Shown here: positions 34,396 through 44,800 of the stretch, in pieces
Position numbering within the stretch: the first letter of the stretch is position 1
Layout: every line of letters begins with the position of its first letter
Program-made: the position numbers and the translations under genes
Source: JACKDW01 sp964621785
GTDB lineage: Bacteria > Myxococcota_A > Polyangia > Nannocystales > Nannocystaceae
Assembly (NCBI GenBank): GCA_964621785.1
Contig: CAZUPD010000008.1
Coordinates: forward strand, 55,427-119,426
Direction: 5' to 3'
Length of the DNA stretch: 64,000 nucleotides
Notes under the pieces: model-generated
Database searches by the model: none
What the model saw: the letters and a program-made list of their open reading frames with translations, nothing else
What the model was told of the DNA's origin: nothing

Positions 34396-35898
34396 TTGGC
34401 AACTCCCCATGTCGATGTCCTCATCGTCGGTGCCGGCATTTCCGGTATCGCCGCGGCCTACTATCTGCAGACGCGCTGTCCCGAGAAGCGTTTCACCATC
34501 CTCGAAAGCCGTGAGCGCCTCGGTGGGACCTGGGACCTGTTTCGCTATCCGGGCATCCGCTCCGATTCCGACATGTTTACGCTCGGCTACTCGTTTCGCC
34601 CGTGGACCGGCGAGAAGACGATCGCCGACGGCGGTGCGATTCGCAACTACCTGCACGAGACGGCTTCGGCCTTCGGGATCGACAAGGCGATTGCGTATGG
34701 GGTCCGCGTCGAGGCTGCCAATTTTTCGTCGACCCGTTCGCTGTGGGAGGTCACCGTCCGCGATGTCGCTACCGGGGAGTGTCGCCATTATACATGTAAT
34801 TTCATGTTTCTCTGTGTCGGCTACTACCGTTACGAAGAGGGCTATACACCAAAGTTTCCTGGTATCGAAAATTTCAATGGGGAGGTGGTGCACCCGCAAA
34901 AGTGGCGCGATGATGTTGTCTATGCAAATAAGCGCGTCGTCGTGATCGGCAGCGGGGCCACGGCCATGACGTTGGTTCCCGCACTCGCCGGTTCTGCCGC
35001 CCATGTCACGATGTTGCAGCGGTCCCCGACCTATGTCATCTCGCTACCGGCCGTCGATCCAGTGACTCGGATGGTCTACCGCTATTTGCCACAACGCCAA
35101 GCCTATGCGCTCACGCGGTGGCGGAACATTGCCGTTACCAGTCTGTCGTATCAACTCGCGCGCCGGTTTCCCAACCGCATGCGGGAGGTGTTGCTCAAGC
35201 ACGTCCGTCGCCTGTCCCGTGGGAAGGTTGATGTCGATACACATTTTACGCCCCGCTACGACCCGTGGGACCAACGTCTGTGCGTGGTACCCAATTCCGA
35301 TCTGTTCAAGGCCCTGCGCGCGGGCACGGTGTCGATGTGTACCGACCATATCGAGCGGTTTACCGCGACGGGGATTGCCCTGCGCTCGGGAAAACACCTC
35401 GAAGCCGATTTGGTGGTGACGGCGACAGGCTTGCAGATGCAATTTGCTGGTGGGATCAAACTCTCGGTCGACGGTACGCACGTCGAGGTACCCAAACTGC
35501 TGATCTACAAGGGGATGATGGCGAGCGATCTGCCGAACATGGCCTATGCGATGGGCTACACCAACGCCAGCTGGACGCTCCGGGTCGAGATTGTTTGTGC
35601 GTATCTGTGCCGACTGCTCAACCATATGCAGCGCCAAGGCTATACGCAGTTTTGCCCGCGGCAGCGCGATCCAAGTGTGGTCCCCGAGCCGTTCGCCCCG
35701 CTGACCTCCGGCTATTTCCAACGGGTGAAAGACCGTTTGCCCAGGTCGGGGTCGAAGCGGCCGTGGAAGGTGTATCAAAACTACATCGTCGATTACCTGT
35801 TGTTGCGAAATGCCAAGCTCGAGGACGGTGTGATGGAGTTTCGACGTGTGCCAACTGTTGTGCATACATCGTCATCTGCGAGTCATGAGGTCGCGTGA
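34396..35898 (+). CDS. Flavin-containing (Baeyer-Villiger-type) monooxygenase
   Basis: A 500-aa FAD/NADPH monooxygenase. It shows the FAD-binding GAGISG (12-17), GGTWDLFRYPGIRSD, an exact FxGxxxHxxxW fingerprint (FNGEVVHPQKW, about 160-170) and the NADPH-binding VIGSGATA near 181. This is the signature of Baeyer-Villiger and N-hydroxylating flavin monooxygenases. The residue after W is Arg rather than the usual Pro or Asp, so the reaction type should be left open. The start is a TTG at 34396. No adjacent pathway genes indicate a substrate. Confidence 0.88.
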   Translation: MATPHVDVLIVGAGISGIAAAYYLQTRCPEKRFTILESRERLGGTWDLFRYPGIRSDSDMFTLGYSFRPWTGEKTIADGGAIRNYLHETASAFGIDKAIAYGVRVEAANFSSTRSLWEVTVRDVATGECRHYTCNFMFLCVGYYRYEEGYTPKFPGIENFNGEVVHPQKWRDDVVYANKRVVVIGSGATAMTLVPALAGSAAHVTMLQRSPTYVISLPAVDPVTRMVYRYLPQRQAYALTRWRNIAVTSLSYQLARRFPNRMREVLLKHVRRLSRGKVDVDTHFTPRYDPWDQRLCVVPNSDLFKALRAGTVSMCTDHIERFTATGIALRSGKHLEADLVVTATGLQMQFAGGIKLSVDGTHVEVPKLLIYKGMMASDLPNMAYAMGYTNASWTLRVEIVCAYLCRLLNHMQRQGYTQFCPRQRDPSVVPEPFAPLTSGYFQRVKDRLPRSGSKRPWKVYQNYIVDYLLLRNAKLEDGVMEFRRVPTVVHTSSSASHEVA

Positions 35899-35915
35899 GC
35901 ACACTGTCGGCAAAA

Positions 35916-36998
35916 TTAATATGTAGAAACAATCTTACCGATGCCGAAGGTTTGTGTCCCTTGGCGCAGCTCCACTACCGAGCCTGGGAAAAAATACATC
36001 GGTGACTGGCTGGCGAGGACGGTGAACCCATCCTCGTAGGTGACCGAGACGGGGACCTCGTTTCCGTGGACGAGGGCCATCAGGAGGCCCTTTGGCGGAG
36101 TCTTCCAATACCCGAGGTCGAGCCGGCAAAAGTGCGTCCGCCGACCCCAGTTGGGGGTCAACAGGAACAGCCCGCGGCGAAAGTAGGGGCCGAGACGATG
36201 CTCGACGTGCATGAGGTGCAGGTCTCCGGCAACCAGCGGCCCTTCCCCGATGCGGGGCATCGCGTGGATCGTCACCGTATTGTCGCGTCGATAGGGAGTC
36301 GAGTAATAGGCGGTCGACACGAGTCTCACGGTGGTGTCGAAACGACCTTGATAGACACGGGCAAGCGCGAGTACGCGGTTGTTGAGCTGGTGAAAGTCCC
36401 ACAGCTGCATCCAGCCAGGTCCTTCGCGCTCGGCGAGGGCTGTCGCCGGCGGGGGAGTCCGGTCGAGGATTTCGAGCAGCTGCACATCGGCTGTACCGAG
36501 CTCGTATGTCACGACGTGTAATTCGTTGGCGTCGAGGTCGAAGTGTTCGATCCACATGCGGATGGAGCGTTCGCGTTCGTCGTCGAGGGGTTCTCCGGGC
36601 TGGCGAAGAATGACGACCGCGGCGAGGTGAATGCCGCACCCGCAAATGCGATCGAGTGGATCCGGTGAGACGCTCCCTCCCGGCTCTTGTACCCACACCG
36701 CTGCGTCAGCGAGCGAGAGATCGGCATGGGGACCCTCCGCCGGGAGATGGTCGGGCAAGCTGAGCAGTGTGTGACGGCGAGATGCGGTCGCCACCAGGAG
36801 GTGGGGAACCTCGGTCGGCGGGCATCTTTCAGGCAGCGAAGGCAAGGGCTTCGCTTCGTTGTGACGAAAGGCTGTGACCGACAGGCCCACACCGTCGGCC
36901 GCGTGAGCGAGTTGCAACAGGAAGTCGGTGTTGTGGCGGTGACTGCTGCCGTAGAAGGCCACGACTTGGTGCGGTTTACGAGCGTCCGCCCACGTCAT
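35916..36998 (-). CDS. Degenerate EF-Tu-like protein (pseudo-GTPase)
   Basis: This 360-aa protein follows EF-Tu along its length but has lost the GTP-binding residues. The N-terminus RKPHQVVAFYGSSHRHNT lines up with EF-Tu TKPHVNVGTIGHVDHGKT, so the P-loop Gly-Lys is replaced by His-Asn. The G3 region reads SLPDH instead of DCPGH. The G4 region is LRQPGEPLDDERE where EF-Tu has LNKVDMVDDPE. Domain 2 (RVYQGRFDTTVRLV, GPLVAGDLHLMHVE) and domain 3 (FFPGSVVELRQGTQTFGIGK) are still recognisable. It probably keeps a binding or scaffold role without GTPase activity. The start is ATG 36998; the neighbour upstream is an Hsp90-like ATPase. Confidence 0.72.
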   Translation of the reverse strand: MTWADARKPHQVVAFYGSSHRHNTDFLLQLAHAADGVGLSVTAFRHNEAKPLPSLPERCPPTEVPHLLVATASRRHTLLSLPDHLPAEGPHADLSLADAAVWVQEPGGSVSPDPLDRICGCGIHLAAVVILRQPGEPLDDERERSIRMWIEHFDLDANELHVVTYELGTADVQLLEILDRTPPPATALAEREGPGWMQLWDFHQLNNRVLALARVYQGRFDTTVRLVSTAYYSTPYRRDNTVTIHAMPRIGEGPLVAGDLHLMHVEHRLGPYFRRGLFLLTPNWGRRTHFCRLDLGYWKTPPKGLLMALVHGNEVPVSVTYEDGFTVLASQSPMYFFPGSVVELRQGTQTFGIGKIVSTY

Positions 36999-37122
36999 GC
37001 TGCGGATCCTACGTTCGATCGGGAGCTGCCGCAAGCCGTTTGAATGTGGCACGCGTGAACCATCAGGTCACAGGAGTTGTAGAAGGTGCGTCGGTGAGGT
37101 TCATCGAAGTGTTCAAACTCGC

Positions 37123-37212
37123 CCAGGTTCAGACGCATGTATTTGCACGGCGGAGCACTGCGTGGGTCCAGGTTCAGACGCATGTATTTGCACGGTGGAG
37201 CACTGCGTGGGT
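37123..37212. repeat. 45-bp tandem duplication containing TGTATTTGCA
   Basis: Two adjacent 45-bp units (37123-37167, 37168-37212) differ at one position (C or T). Each holds one exact copy of the dispersed palindrome. They lie in the 264-bp gap between the Hsp90-like gene and the EF-Tu-like gene, where I see no gene. Confidence 0.9.
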
Positions 37213-37262
37213 AGGGTGCCTGGCACTATCGAATAGATGCGTGTACAAATTGTCGTCGAGCC

Positions 37263-38963
37263 TCAGCGAGAGGTGGGGAGAAACGGGATTAAGCCTTCGA
37301 GTAAGGTTTCCGGTTCAGGGGGGGTGGTGGAGACCATCGCTGCGATCGAGCTAGCGAGCGTGAGCGTCGCCGTCTGCGGCGAGGTCTGGAGCAGCTTGGC
37401 GGCGGCCCGCAGCATCGCATCCTCGTCGTCGAGCCACAGGGTGAGCGCAGTCTGGGAAGTGATTTTTTTGGATTGAAGTGTATTTGCATGGAGCACCAGG
37501 GCGTGATCGTCGACGCGTCCGAGTTCGAGGCCAACGAGGGTGGGCCGATGCTCGGTGTCGGGGCCGTAGTGGCCGAGTGCGAGACGAATGTGGGCCATCC
37601 CGGCGGCCCGAAGACCCTGCTCAACAGCGGCGATCAAGGCCTTGAGTCGCGGGTCGGAAACGGGGGCGATCGCCACGCACCACAGGCCTTGATGGAGCTC
37701 CTGCGCATCGAGGCCAAAGGTCGACACAAGGGTGCGAAGCCACGGGAGGTCGGTAAACTCGGCGGCGACAATCGGAAACCCGAGGGCCCGCGCGGCCGCG
37801 AGGACCGTTGCGTCGTCGGTCGTTTGCTCAGGTCGTTGTAGGTGCAATCCTGGATCGGCGTAGATGACCGTCGGTACGGGCAGGAGCCGATGCAAGTCGT
37901 CGATCGACCAGGGTCCGCCGGTGAGTCCACGCAGGAGTTTGCGCTGGGTGAGATTGTGTTTTTGGTGCCAGGCCGTTTTGCCACCGTCCTGGAGCTCGAC
38001 CCGTAGATGTGCATGCAAGTGGGCAAACCGCGGGTGTTTGTTGCCGGCGGCGACGGCCTCGAGTTCGTCGAGGAGACGTCGGCGGAGCTCGTCGATGGCG
38101 GTGACGACCTCGGCACTGACACGGGCCATGCCGGGGCCTTCGACAACTTTGTCGCGGGCGAGGGTGGTCCGAAGTTCAGGTGAGTCGACCCAGATCTGCA
38201 GGTGGCCCAGACTCCCGGGACAGGCGGTGGCGACTTCGGGGAGCAGGGTTGCCGGAGCCCCTTCGGCGAGGATCAAGCCCCGGCGCAGCAAGACGGCCGA
38301 AGGCGGAACGGCGAGGGCGACGTGGATCTTGTGATCGCCCTGGTGGATCGCGGTCGCCAGGGTGGCGGTGGTGGGCGAGGGACTGTCTTCGATCAGCTCG
38401 GGCGATGGGTCGGCTTCGAGATCTTCGAATGTGATTTCGAGGGGACAAAACCGACACCAACGCCACAGACTGTCGCGGACAGCTTCGGCGATGGCGTCGC
38501 GTTCATGGCGTTGGCCGCGGCGAAGCAACGTGATCGTGGTGCCCTCAAACGGCATGTCGAGGGCGGTGAGGTTGAACTTGCGGTCGCGGTCAAACTCCAA
38601 CTCCCAAGCCTCGCCGGCGCGTCCGGTCTGGACCAGTACCGCTTCGGGCTCCCACGCAAACACGCTGACAAATCCGATCCCAAAGCCGCCGGCCATGGTG
38701 CGATCGTCGGCCTTGCTGGTGGAGAACAGACGGGTGAAGTCCTCTTCCAAGATCGTCGCGTCCATCCCGGCACCGGTGTCGACCACCCTCAGCTCAAACA
38801 CGACGGCGTCGCCGGTCTCGCCAGCGTGCGTGGCAAGAGTCACTTCGACCCGGTCACTGCCCGCGTCCATCGCGTTTTGCACGAGCTCGCGCAGGAAGTC
38901 ATAAGGGGACGAGAACTGGCGAATAAGCCGGTCTAAAAGCGCATCTACGGCAGTTTCAACCAT
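37263..38963 (-). CDS. Hsp90-like GHKL ATPase (paralogue 1)
   Basis: A 566-aa protein with an N-terminal Hsp90-type ATPase: FLRELVQNAMDAG (Asn30, Asp33), VDTGAGMD (62-68) and GGFGIGFVSVFA (92-102), which mirrors the Hsp90 GQFGVGFYSAF loop. A middle segment with LRTTLARDKVV (about 275) resembles the Hsp90 middle region. The rest (about 330-566) is not recognised, and there is no obvious HtpG dimerisation domain. It is clearly related to the protein at 55893-57503. ATG 38963 is preferred over the TTG at 38981. Downstream lies the EF-Tu-like pseudo-GTPase. Confidence 0.8.
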   Translation of the reverse strand: MVETAVDALLDRLIRQFSSPYDFLRELVQNAMDAGSDRVEVTLATHAGETGDAVVFELRVVDTGAGMDATILEEDFTRLFSTSKADDRTMAGGFGIGFVSVFAWEPEAVLVQTGRAGEAWELEFDRDRKFNLTALDMPFEGTTITLLRRGQRHERDAIAEAVRDSLWRWCRFCPLEITFEDLEADPSPELIEDSPSPTTATLATAIHQGDHKIHVALAVPPSAVLLRRGLILAEGAPATLLPEVATACPGSLGHLQIWVDSPELRTTLARDKVVEGPGMARVSAEVVTAIDELRRRLLDELEAVAAGNKHPRFAHLHAHLRVELQDGGKTAWHQKHNLTQRKLLRGLTGGPWSIDDLHRLLPVPTVIYADPGLHLQRPEQTTDDATVLAAARALGFPIVAAEFTDLPWLRTLVSTFGLDAQELHQGLWCVAIAPVSDPRLKALIAAVEQGLRAAGMAHIRLALGHYGPDTEHRPTLVGLELGRVDDHALVLHANTLQSKKITSQTALTLWLDDEDAMLRAAAKLLQTSPQTATLTLASSIAAMVSTTPPEPETLLEGLIPFLPTSR

Positions 38964-39138
38964 GGTGCGGGCAACCCCCAACGACCCCGCGAGTCAGGTT
39001 TTTTGCAGTCTCCAAGCCGAGACTTGCGGTCGCAGTGTGGATGCAAGGATGGAGCAATTCACGTAGCCTATCGTCGCAAATCGCCAGGCCGCTGGGCAAG
39101 TGTTACCGTCGGCCGCCTCCCCAGACAGGACCAGGACT

Positions 39139-40296
39139 GTGACCAACTTTCGACCGACCGACTATCTTCTCTCGGGCTGCTCGCTGGCCGCAATGGCACT
39201 CGTTATCTCGGCTTGTGTCGACACGGGTGCACCACCCAATCCGCGGACGATGCAGGCCGGTGGTGTCAAACGCAGCAGTGGCCAGATCGCCGTCAAAAAG
39301 CAGGCCTCGCTGCCTCCTCCGTCAGCCGCTCAACTCCGTCAGGTCGCCAAAAAGTATTTCTCACCCCTCCCGGCGCGGATGGAGTCCGCCGCCAACCCGC
39401 GAACCGACGAGAAGATCGCCCTCGGACGGGCGCTCTACTACGACAAGCGACTTTCCAAAAACCATGATGTGGCCTGCAATACCTGCCACCTGCTCGACAA
39501 CTTCGGGGTCGACAGCAAGCCGGTTTCCAACGGCCACCGCGGGCAAACCGGCGATCGCAACTCGCCGACCGTGTTCAACGCGGCCCTGCAAGTGGCGCAG
39601 TTTTGGGACGGACGCGAACCGACGGTCGAGGCCCAAGCCTTGGGGCCGTTGATCAATCCGGTCGAGATGGCAATGCCCGATCACGCTGCGGTCATGAACA
39701 CCGTATCGTCAATCCCCGGCTACGTGGACCAGTTTAAAGCCGCATTCCCGGGTGAGAAAAAACCGGTCACCGCCCAAAACTTGGGCAAGGCGATCGGTGC
39801 TTTTGAGCGCGGACTGACCACACCGGCGGCGTTCGACAAGTTCCTGACGGGCGATGATGCGGCCCTGTCCGACGATGCCCTGCGCGGGTTGCAATTGTTC
39901 GTCGATGCCCAGTGCGTCACCTGCCACACCGGCCCAGGCGTAGGCGGCACGATGTACCAAAAGCTCGGGGTCATCAAACCAGTCCCGGGGATCGAGGACG
40001 AGGGTCGCATCGCGGTCACGCAAAATCCCAAGGACAAGTTCTTCTTCAAGGTGCCGATCCTCCGCAATATCACCAAGACAGCTCCCTATCGCCACGATGG
40101 CAAAATCGGCACGCTCGACGAGATGCTCGACTTCATGGCGACCTATCAAATCGCCAAGGGCAAGTTGTCCGCCGACGAAAAGAAGTACTTGACGGCATTC
40201 TTGCAAAGCCTCGAAGGCGAGGTCGACCAGGCCTATATCGCGATGCCGGAACTGCCGCCGGACGGCCCCAATACCCCGAAGCCGGACCCCACGTAA
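39139..40296 (+). CDS. Di-heme cytochrome c peroxidase family lipoprotein
   Basis: A 385-aa MauG/CcpA-type protein with a lipobox (VISAC) and two CXXCH heme sites: CNTCH (about 115) and CVTCH (about 265). Typical neighbours are DKRLSKNHDVACNTCH, RNSPTVFNAA, DGREPTVEAQALGPL and KVPILRNITKTAPYRHDGKI. It would reduce hydrogen peroxide in the periplasm or at a membrane surface using cytochrome electrons. GTG 39139 has AGGA upstream. Downstream, GCTGGCG/CGCCAGC (40308-40336) could form a hairpin, without a clear T-tract. Confidence 0.9.
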   Translation: MTNFRPTDYLLSGCSLAAMALVISACVDTGAPPNPRTMQAGGVKRSSGQIAVKKQASLPPPSAAQLRQVAKKYFSPLPARMESAANPRTDEKIALGRALYYDKRLSKNHDVACNTCHLLDNFGVDSKPVSNGHRGQTGDRNSPTVFNAALQVAQFWDGREPTVEAQALGPLINPVEMAMPDHAAVMNTVSSIPGYVDQFKAAFPGEKKPVTAQNLGKAIGAFERGLTTPAAFDKFLTGDDAALSDDALRGLQLFVDAQCVTCHTGPGVGGTMYQKLGVIKPVPGIEDEGRIAVTQNPKDKFFFKVPILRNITKTAPYRHDGKIGTLDEMLDFMATYQIAKGKLSADEKKYLTAFLQSLEGEVDQAYIAMPELPPDGPNTPKPDPT

Positions 40297-40484
40297 CGAC
40301 ATCAAAGGCTGGCGGCCGCGGATGCAGTTCGCCAGCGTGTTCCTCCAGATGTCGTGACACCGTGGCGGCCGTCGTTGGGTCGCACAAGTGTGTTCGAAGA
40401 CCTGTGGATCCCCACGTGGGAAACTAGTCGCACTGCTTGACGGTCTATCTGCTTGCGGACACCCTAGGATCGACTGAGGCCCGA

Positions 40485-41792
40485 ATGAACGAAGTTGCCA
40501 CGCGACGCCGGGAAAAACCTGTGGGTTTGTTTTCCAGATTCGGGTTGCCGTTGCTGATCGTCGCCGGTGCCGTGCTGGTCGCAGTGGGACTTGTTAAGTC
40601 AGCACCCGAGGCCGAGAAAGTTGAGACGCCCAAACCGGTGATCGAGGTCGAGGTGTTGCGGGCCCATCCCGGCGACCACCCTGTCACTGTGTCGGCGATG
40701 GGCGAGGTCAAAGCGTCGCAACAACTTCAACTGCAGCCCGAAGTCAGTGGCCGGGTGATCCGACGCAACGCCGCAATTGTTCCGGGTGCTGTGATTCCCG
40801 CAGGCGAGGATCTGTTTAAGATCGATGCCCGCGACATCCAGACCTCGATCGCCGCGCAACAGGCCGCGTTGGAGCAGGCCCGGGTGTCGCTCGCCGACGA
40901 GCAAGGGCGCAAACAGGTCGCCGAAAAAGAGTGGGGCAGTCAGGCCGAAGCGCTGGCCGAGAGTGCCCGCGAGTACGCGCTGCGCAACCCCCATCTCACC
41001 AGTGCCAAGGCGTCCGTCAACTCGGCGCGCAGCAACCTTCGCCGGGCCAAACGCGACCTCAGTCGCTCGGTGATCCGCAGCCCCTTCGACGCCATGGTCC
41101 TGACCACGCCCGTCGAAGTTGGACAACTGGTCTCGACCCAAACCGGACTCGTCACCCTGGTGTCGACCGACCGCTATTGGGTGCAGATATCGGTCCCCGT
41201 GTCCAACCTGCCATTTTTGGCGATCCCCGGGATCAACACCTCACGCCTGCGCGGTTCGGCGGCAAATGTGACCTACGAAGCAGGCTTTGGGGTGACCACC
41301 GAACGCGTCGGCTACATTGAGCGACTCGAAGGCGAAGTCGATGCTCGGGGACGGATGGCGCGGATGTTGGTCGCGATCGAAGATCCCTTGAGCTTGGCCA
41401 AGCCGGTCGACGAGCGGCCTCTCCCTATGTTGCTGGGGTCCTATGTCAAAGTGGCGCTCACCGGTATGACCGTCGAAAACACCCAGCCGGTGCCGCGGTC
41501 CTCCCTGTTTGGCGGCGACCGGGTGTGGTTGGTGGTCGACGGGCAGTTGGCCCAGCGCAAAGTCGATATCGTGTTTCGCGATCGCGAAACGGTGCTGGTC
41601 CGCGGGCTCGGCGAAGGCGATGCAATCGTCACCACGCCGTTGGCCGCCCCGACCGAAGGCCTCGAAGTCCGGATTGCGGGTGAGCGCTCGGCCCCTGGTG
41701 ACGTCGGTCGGGAGTTTGGTGGCGTCGACAAGGCCGCGCCCGACGAGGCCAAAGACGGCGAACAAGCTGCCGACGACAAATCAGACGAATGA
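40485..41792 (+). CDS. RND efflux periplasmic adaptor (HlyD/AcrA-type)
   Basis: A 435-aa membrane-fusion protein. One N-terminal membrane anchor (LPLLIVAGAVLVAVGLV) is followed by a lipoyl/barrel-sandwich domain (VTVSAMGEVKASQQLQLQPE, VSGRVI) interrupted by a coiled-coil hairpin (about 130-210). SVIRSPFDAMVL and beta-barrel sequences come next. It links the inner-membrane pump encoded 44 nt downstream to an outer-membrane channel, which is not in the window. ATG 40485 is chosen; the frame opens at 40437. Confidence 0.9.
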   Translation: MNEVATRRREKPVGLFSRFGLPLLIVAGAVLVAVGLVKSAPEAEKVETPKPVIEVEVLRAHPGDHPVTVSAMGEVKASQQLQLQPEVSGRVIRRNAAIVPGAVIPAGEDLFKIDARDIQTSIAAQQAALEQARVSLADEQGRKQVAEKEWGSQAEALAESAREYALRNPHLTSAKASVNSARSNLRRAKRDLSRSVIRSPFDAMVLTTPVEVGQLVSTQTGLVTLVSTDRYWVQISVPVSNLPFLAIPGINTSRLRGSAANVTYEAGFGVTTERVGYIERLEGEVDARGRMARMLVAIEDPLSLAKPVDERPLPMLLGSYVKVALTGMTVENTQPVPRSSLFGGDRVWLVVDGQLAQRKVDIVFRDRETVLVRGLGEGDAIVTTPLAAPTEGLEVRIAGERSAPGDVGREFGGVDKAAPDEAKDGEQAADDKSDE

Positions 41793-41836
41793 GGGAAGTC
41801 GGCCCAACGCGGTAGACCAAAGGAGCAGTGGCGCGG

Positions 41837-44800
41837 ATGAAAGGTACCAAGGGAGCCATCGCGTGGATGGCCAAAAACCCAGTCGCCGCCAACCTCCTGA
41901 TGCTGATGTTTCTGCTCGGCGGATTCATCATGAGTTCCAAGGTCCGCCAGGAGGTCTTCCCCGAAACGACCCTCGACATGGTTTCGGTGTCGGTTCCCTA
42001 TCCCGGCGCCAGTCCGACCGAGGTCGAGCAGGGCATCGTGCTCGCGGTCGAAGAGGCTGTGCGTGGGATCGACGGGGTCAAGCGGGTGACGGCGATCGCT
42101 TCCGAAGGCGCCGCCAGTGTCACCGCAGAACTCGAACTCGACACCGATCAGGCCAAGGCGCTCAGCGATATCAAGGGCGCCGTCGATCGTCTGACGTCGC
42201 TGCCCAAGGATGCCGAACGTCCCACGGTTAGCCTGGTCGCCGCCCAGGCCGAAGTGATCTCGGTGGTGCTCTACGGCAACCAAGACATCCAGGTCTTGCG
42301 GGCGCTGGCCGAGCAGGCGCGCGACCAAATGCTGGTCGACTCCGAAATCACCCAGGTTTCGCTCAGCGGTGCACCGCCGCGGGAAATCGTCATTGAAGTC
42401 CCACAGGCCGAGCTGCGCCGCTACAATCTCACCCTCGATCAGGTCGCGCAACAAGTTGCAGCTACATCTGTCGAGTTGCCGGGTGGCGGGGTCAAGACCT
42501 CGGGCGGTGAAATTCTCGTTCGCACATCCGAGCGGCGCACCTCCGAGTTGGAGTTTGCCCAGATCCCGATCGTCACCAGTTCGACCGGCACCGAAATTAC
42601 TTTGGGCGACATCGGGCGGGTCGAGTCGACGTTTGCCGAGACCGACGAAGCTGCCTGGTTTGAAGGTCAGCCGGGAATCATGATCAAGGTCTATCGCTCC
42701 GGCGATCAGACCCCGGTCGATGTTGCCAACCGCGTGCGCGAGCACCTCGACCAGGTCCAGACGTGGTTGCCCCCGGGGGTGGAGATCGCCCAGTGGCAGG
42801 ACTGGTCGCAGCTGTACTACGAGCGCATGGACCTGCTGCTGCGCAACGCCTACACCGGGCTGATTTTGGTGTTGCTCTCGCTCGGGTTGTTCCTCGAGTT
42901 GCGGCTCGCCTTTTGGGTCACGATGGGGATCCCGATCTCGTTTATGGGCTCGCTGCTGTTCATGCCGGGCCTCGACGCGTCGATCAACATGATCTCGATG
43001 TTCGCGTTTATCGTCACCCTGGGGATGGTGGTCGACGACGCGATCGTCGTCGGCGAGAACATCTATGAACGGCGAAGACGCGGGGTCAGTTTTGTCGACG
43101 CCGCGATCGATGGCTGCAAAGAGGTCGCCGTCCCGGTCACCTTTTCCATCGCGACCACCATCGCCGCCTTTAGCCCGATGTTTTTTGTCCCCGGGTTTAT
43201 GGGCAAACTGTTTTCGGTCATCCCCACGATCGTGATCTCGGTCCTGGTGATTTCGCTAGTCGAGTCGTTGTTTGTGTTGCCGGCCCACTTGGGGCACCTC
43301 AAGGAACCGAGCGAAGAGGGCATCTACGGAGTTGTCTACCGTCGCCAGCAGGTCATCCGCGAGGCCCTCGAGCGATTTATCAAAAACGTCTATGCCCCGT
43401 TTTTGCACAGGACCTTGCGTCATCGCTACGTCTCGTTGTCGATCGGTGTCGCCTCATTGGTCCTCACGATCGGGATGATTGCCGGGGGACGGATCGCGTT
43501 TCACTTTATGCCGGTGATCGCGGGCGACCTCGTCACCGCCAGTGTCGAGCTGCCCTATGGGACACCTGTTGAAACGACCCGACGGATCCAACATCGGCTC
43601 GAAGAGGCGGCCTCGTTGGCACTCGCCGAAATGGGCGAGCCCGATGACAAACGCGGGATGTTTTCGCTGCTGGGGAGCTCGCCAATCCGCGGAGGTCCGC
43701 GGCCCCAGGCAACGGGTGGCAGCGGTTCGCATATCGCCAGCGTCCAGGTGTTGTTGGTCCCCGCCGACGATCGGGAGTTGGACAGCGAGGCCTACATGGA
43801 GCGTTGGCGCCAGCTGACCGGCCCCGTGTTCGAAGCCAAAAAACTCACCTTTACGGCATCCATGGGTCCGAGTGCCGGCAAGCCGGTCGACGTCGAACTC
43901 AACCACACCGAACCTGCAGTCCTCGAACAGGCAGCAGCGGATGTCGCCGAAGCACTCGCTGGCTATGGCGGGGTCACAGACATCGAAAACGGTGTCGCCG
44001 AGGGCAAGCCGCAACTCGACCTCAAACTCACCCCCGAAGCCAAGAGCCTCGGTCTGACCTCCAACGATATCGCCCGCCAGGTTCGGGCCTCGTTTTACGG
44101 TTCAGAGGCCCTGCGTCAACAGGAGGGGCGTGACGAGGTCCGTGTACTTGCACGTTTACCGGTCGAAGAGCGCTCGTCGGAATACAACATCGAAACCCTG
44201 CTCATCCGCACCAAAGACGGCGGAGAAATCCCGTTGGTCGAGGCGGCCCACCTCAGTCGCGGGGTCAGCTGGCCCGAGATCGAACGCGCCGACGGTGGGC
44301 GCCTGCTCCATGTCACCGCCGAAGTCGACGATGCCCAGACGTCCCCGGGTGTCGTGATCAAGACGCTCACCGACGACATCCTCGACAAACTCCCCGAGCG
44401 CTATCCCGGCTTGACCTACGGGTTTGGCGGGGAAAACCGCGAACAAAAGGACACGACCGAGGCCCTCGCTTCCGGGGGGCAGCTGGCGTTGATCGTCATC
44501 TTTGCCCTCCTCGCGATCCCGTTTAAGAGCTACGTCCAACCAATCATTGTCATGATCGCGATCCCGTTTGGCTTTGTGGGTGCGGTCATCGGCCACGTGG
44601 TGATGGGGTACTCGCTGAGCATGATCAGCATGATGGGGATCGTCGCCCTCAGCGGGGTTGTTATCAACGACAGCCTCGTCCTGATCGCCGCCGCCAACAC
44701 CTATCGCAAGGAGGGCCTCGGCCCTCGGGAGGCGATTCAAGCGGCGGGGGAGCGGCGCTTCCGGCCGATCTTGCTGACCTCGTTGACGACCTTTTTGGGC

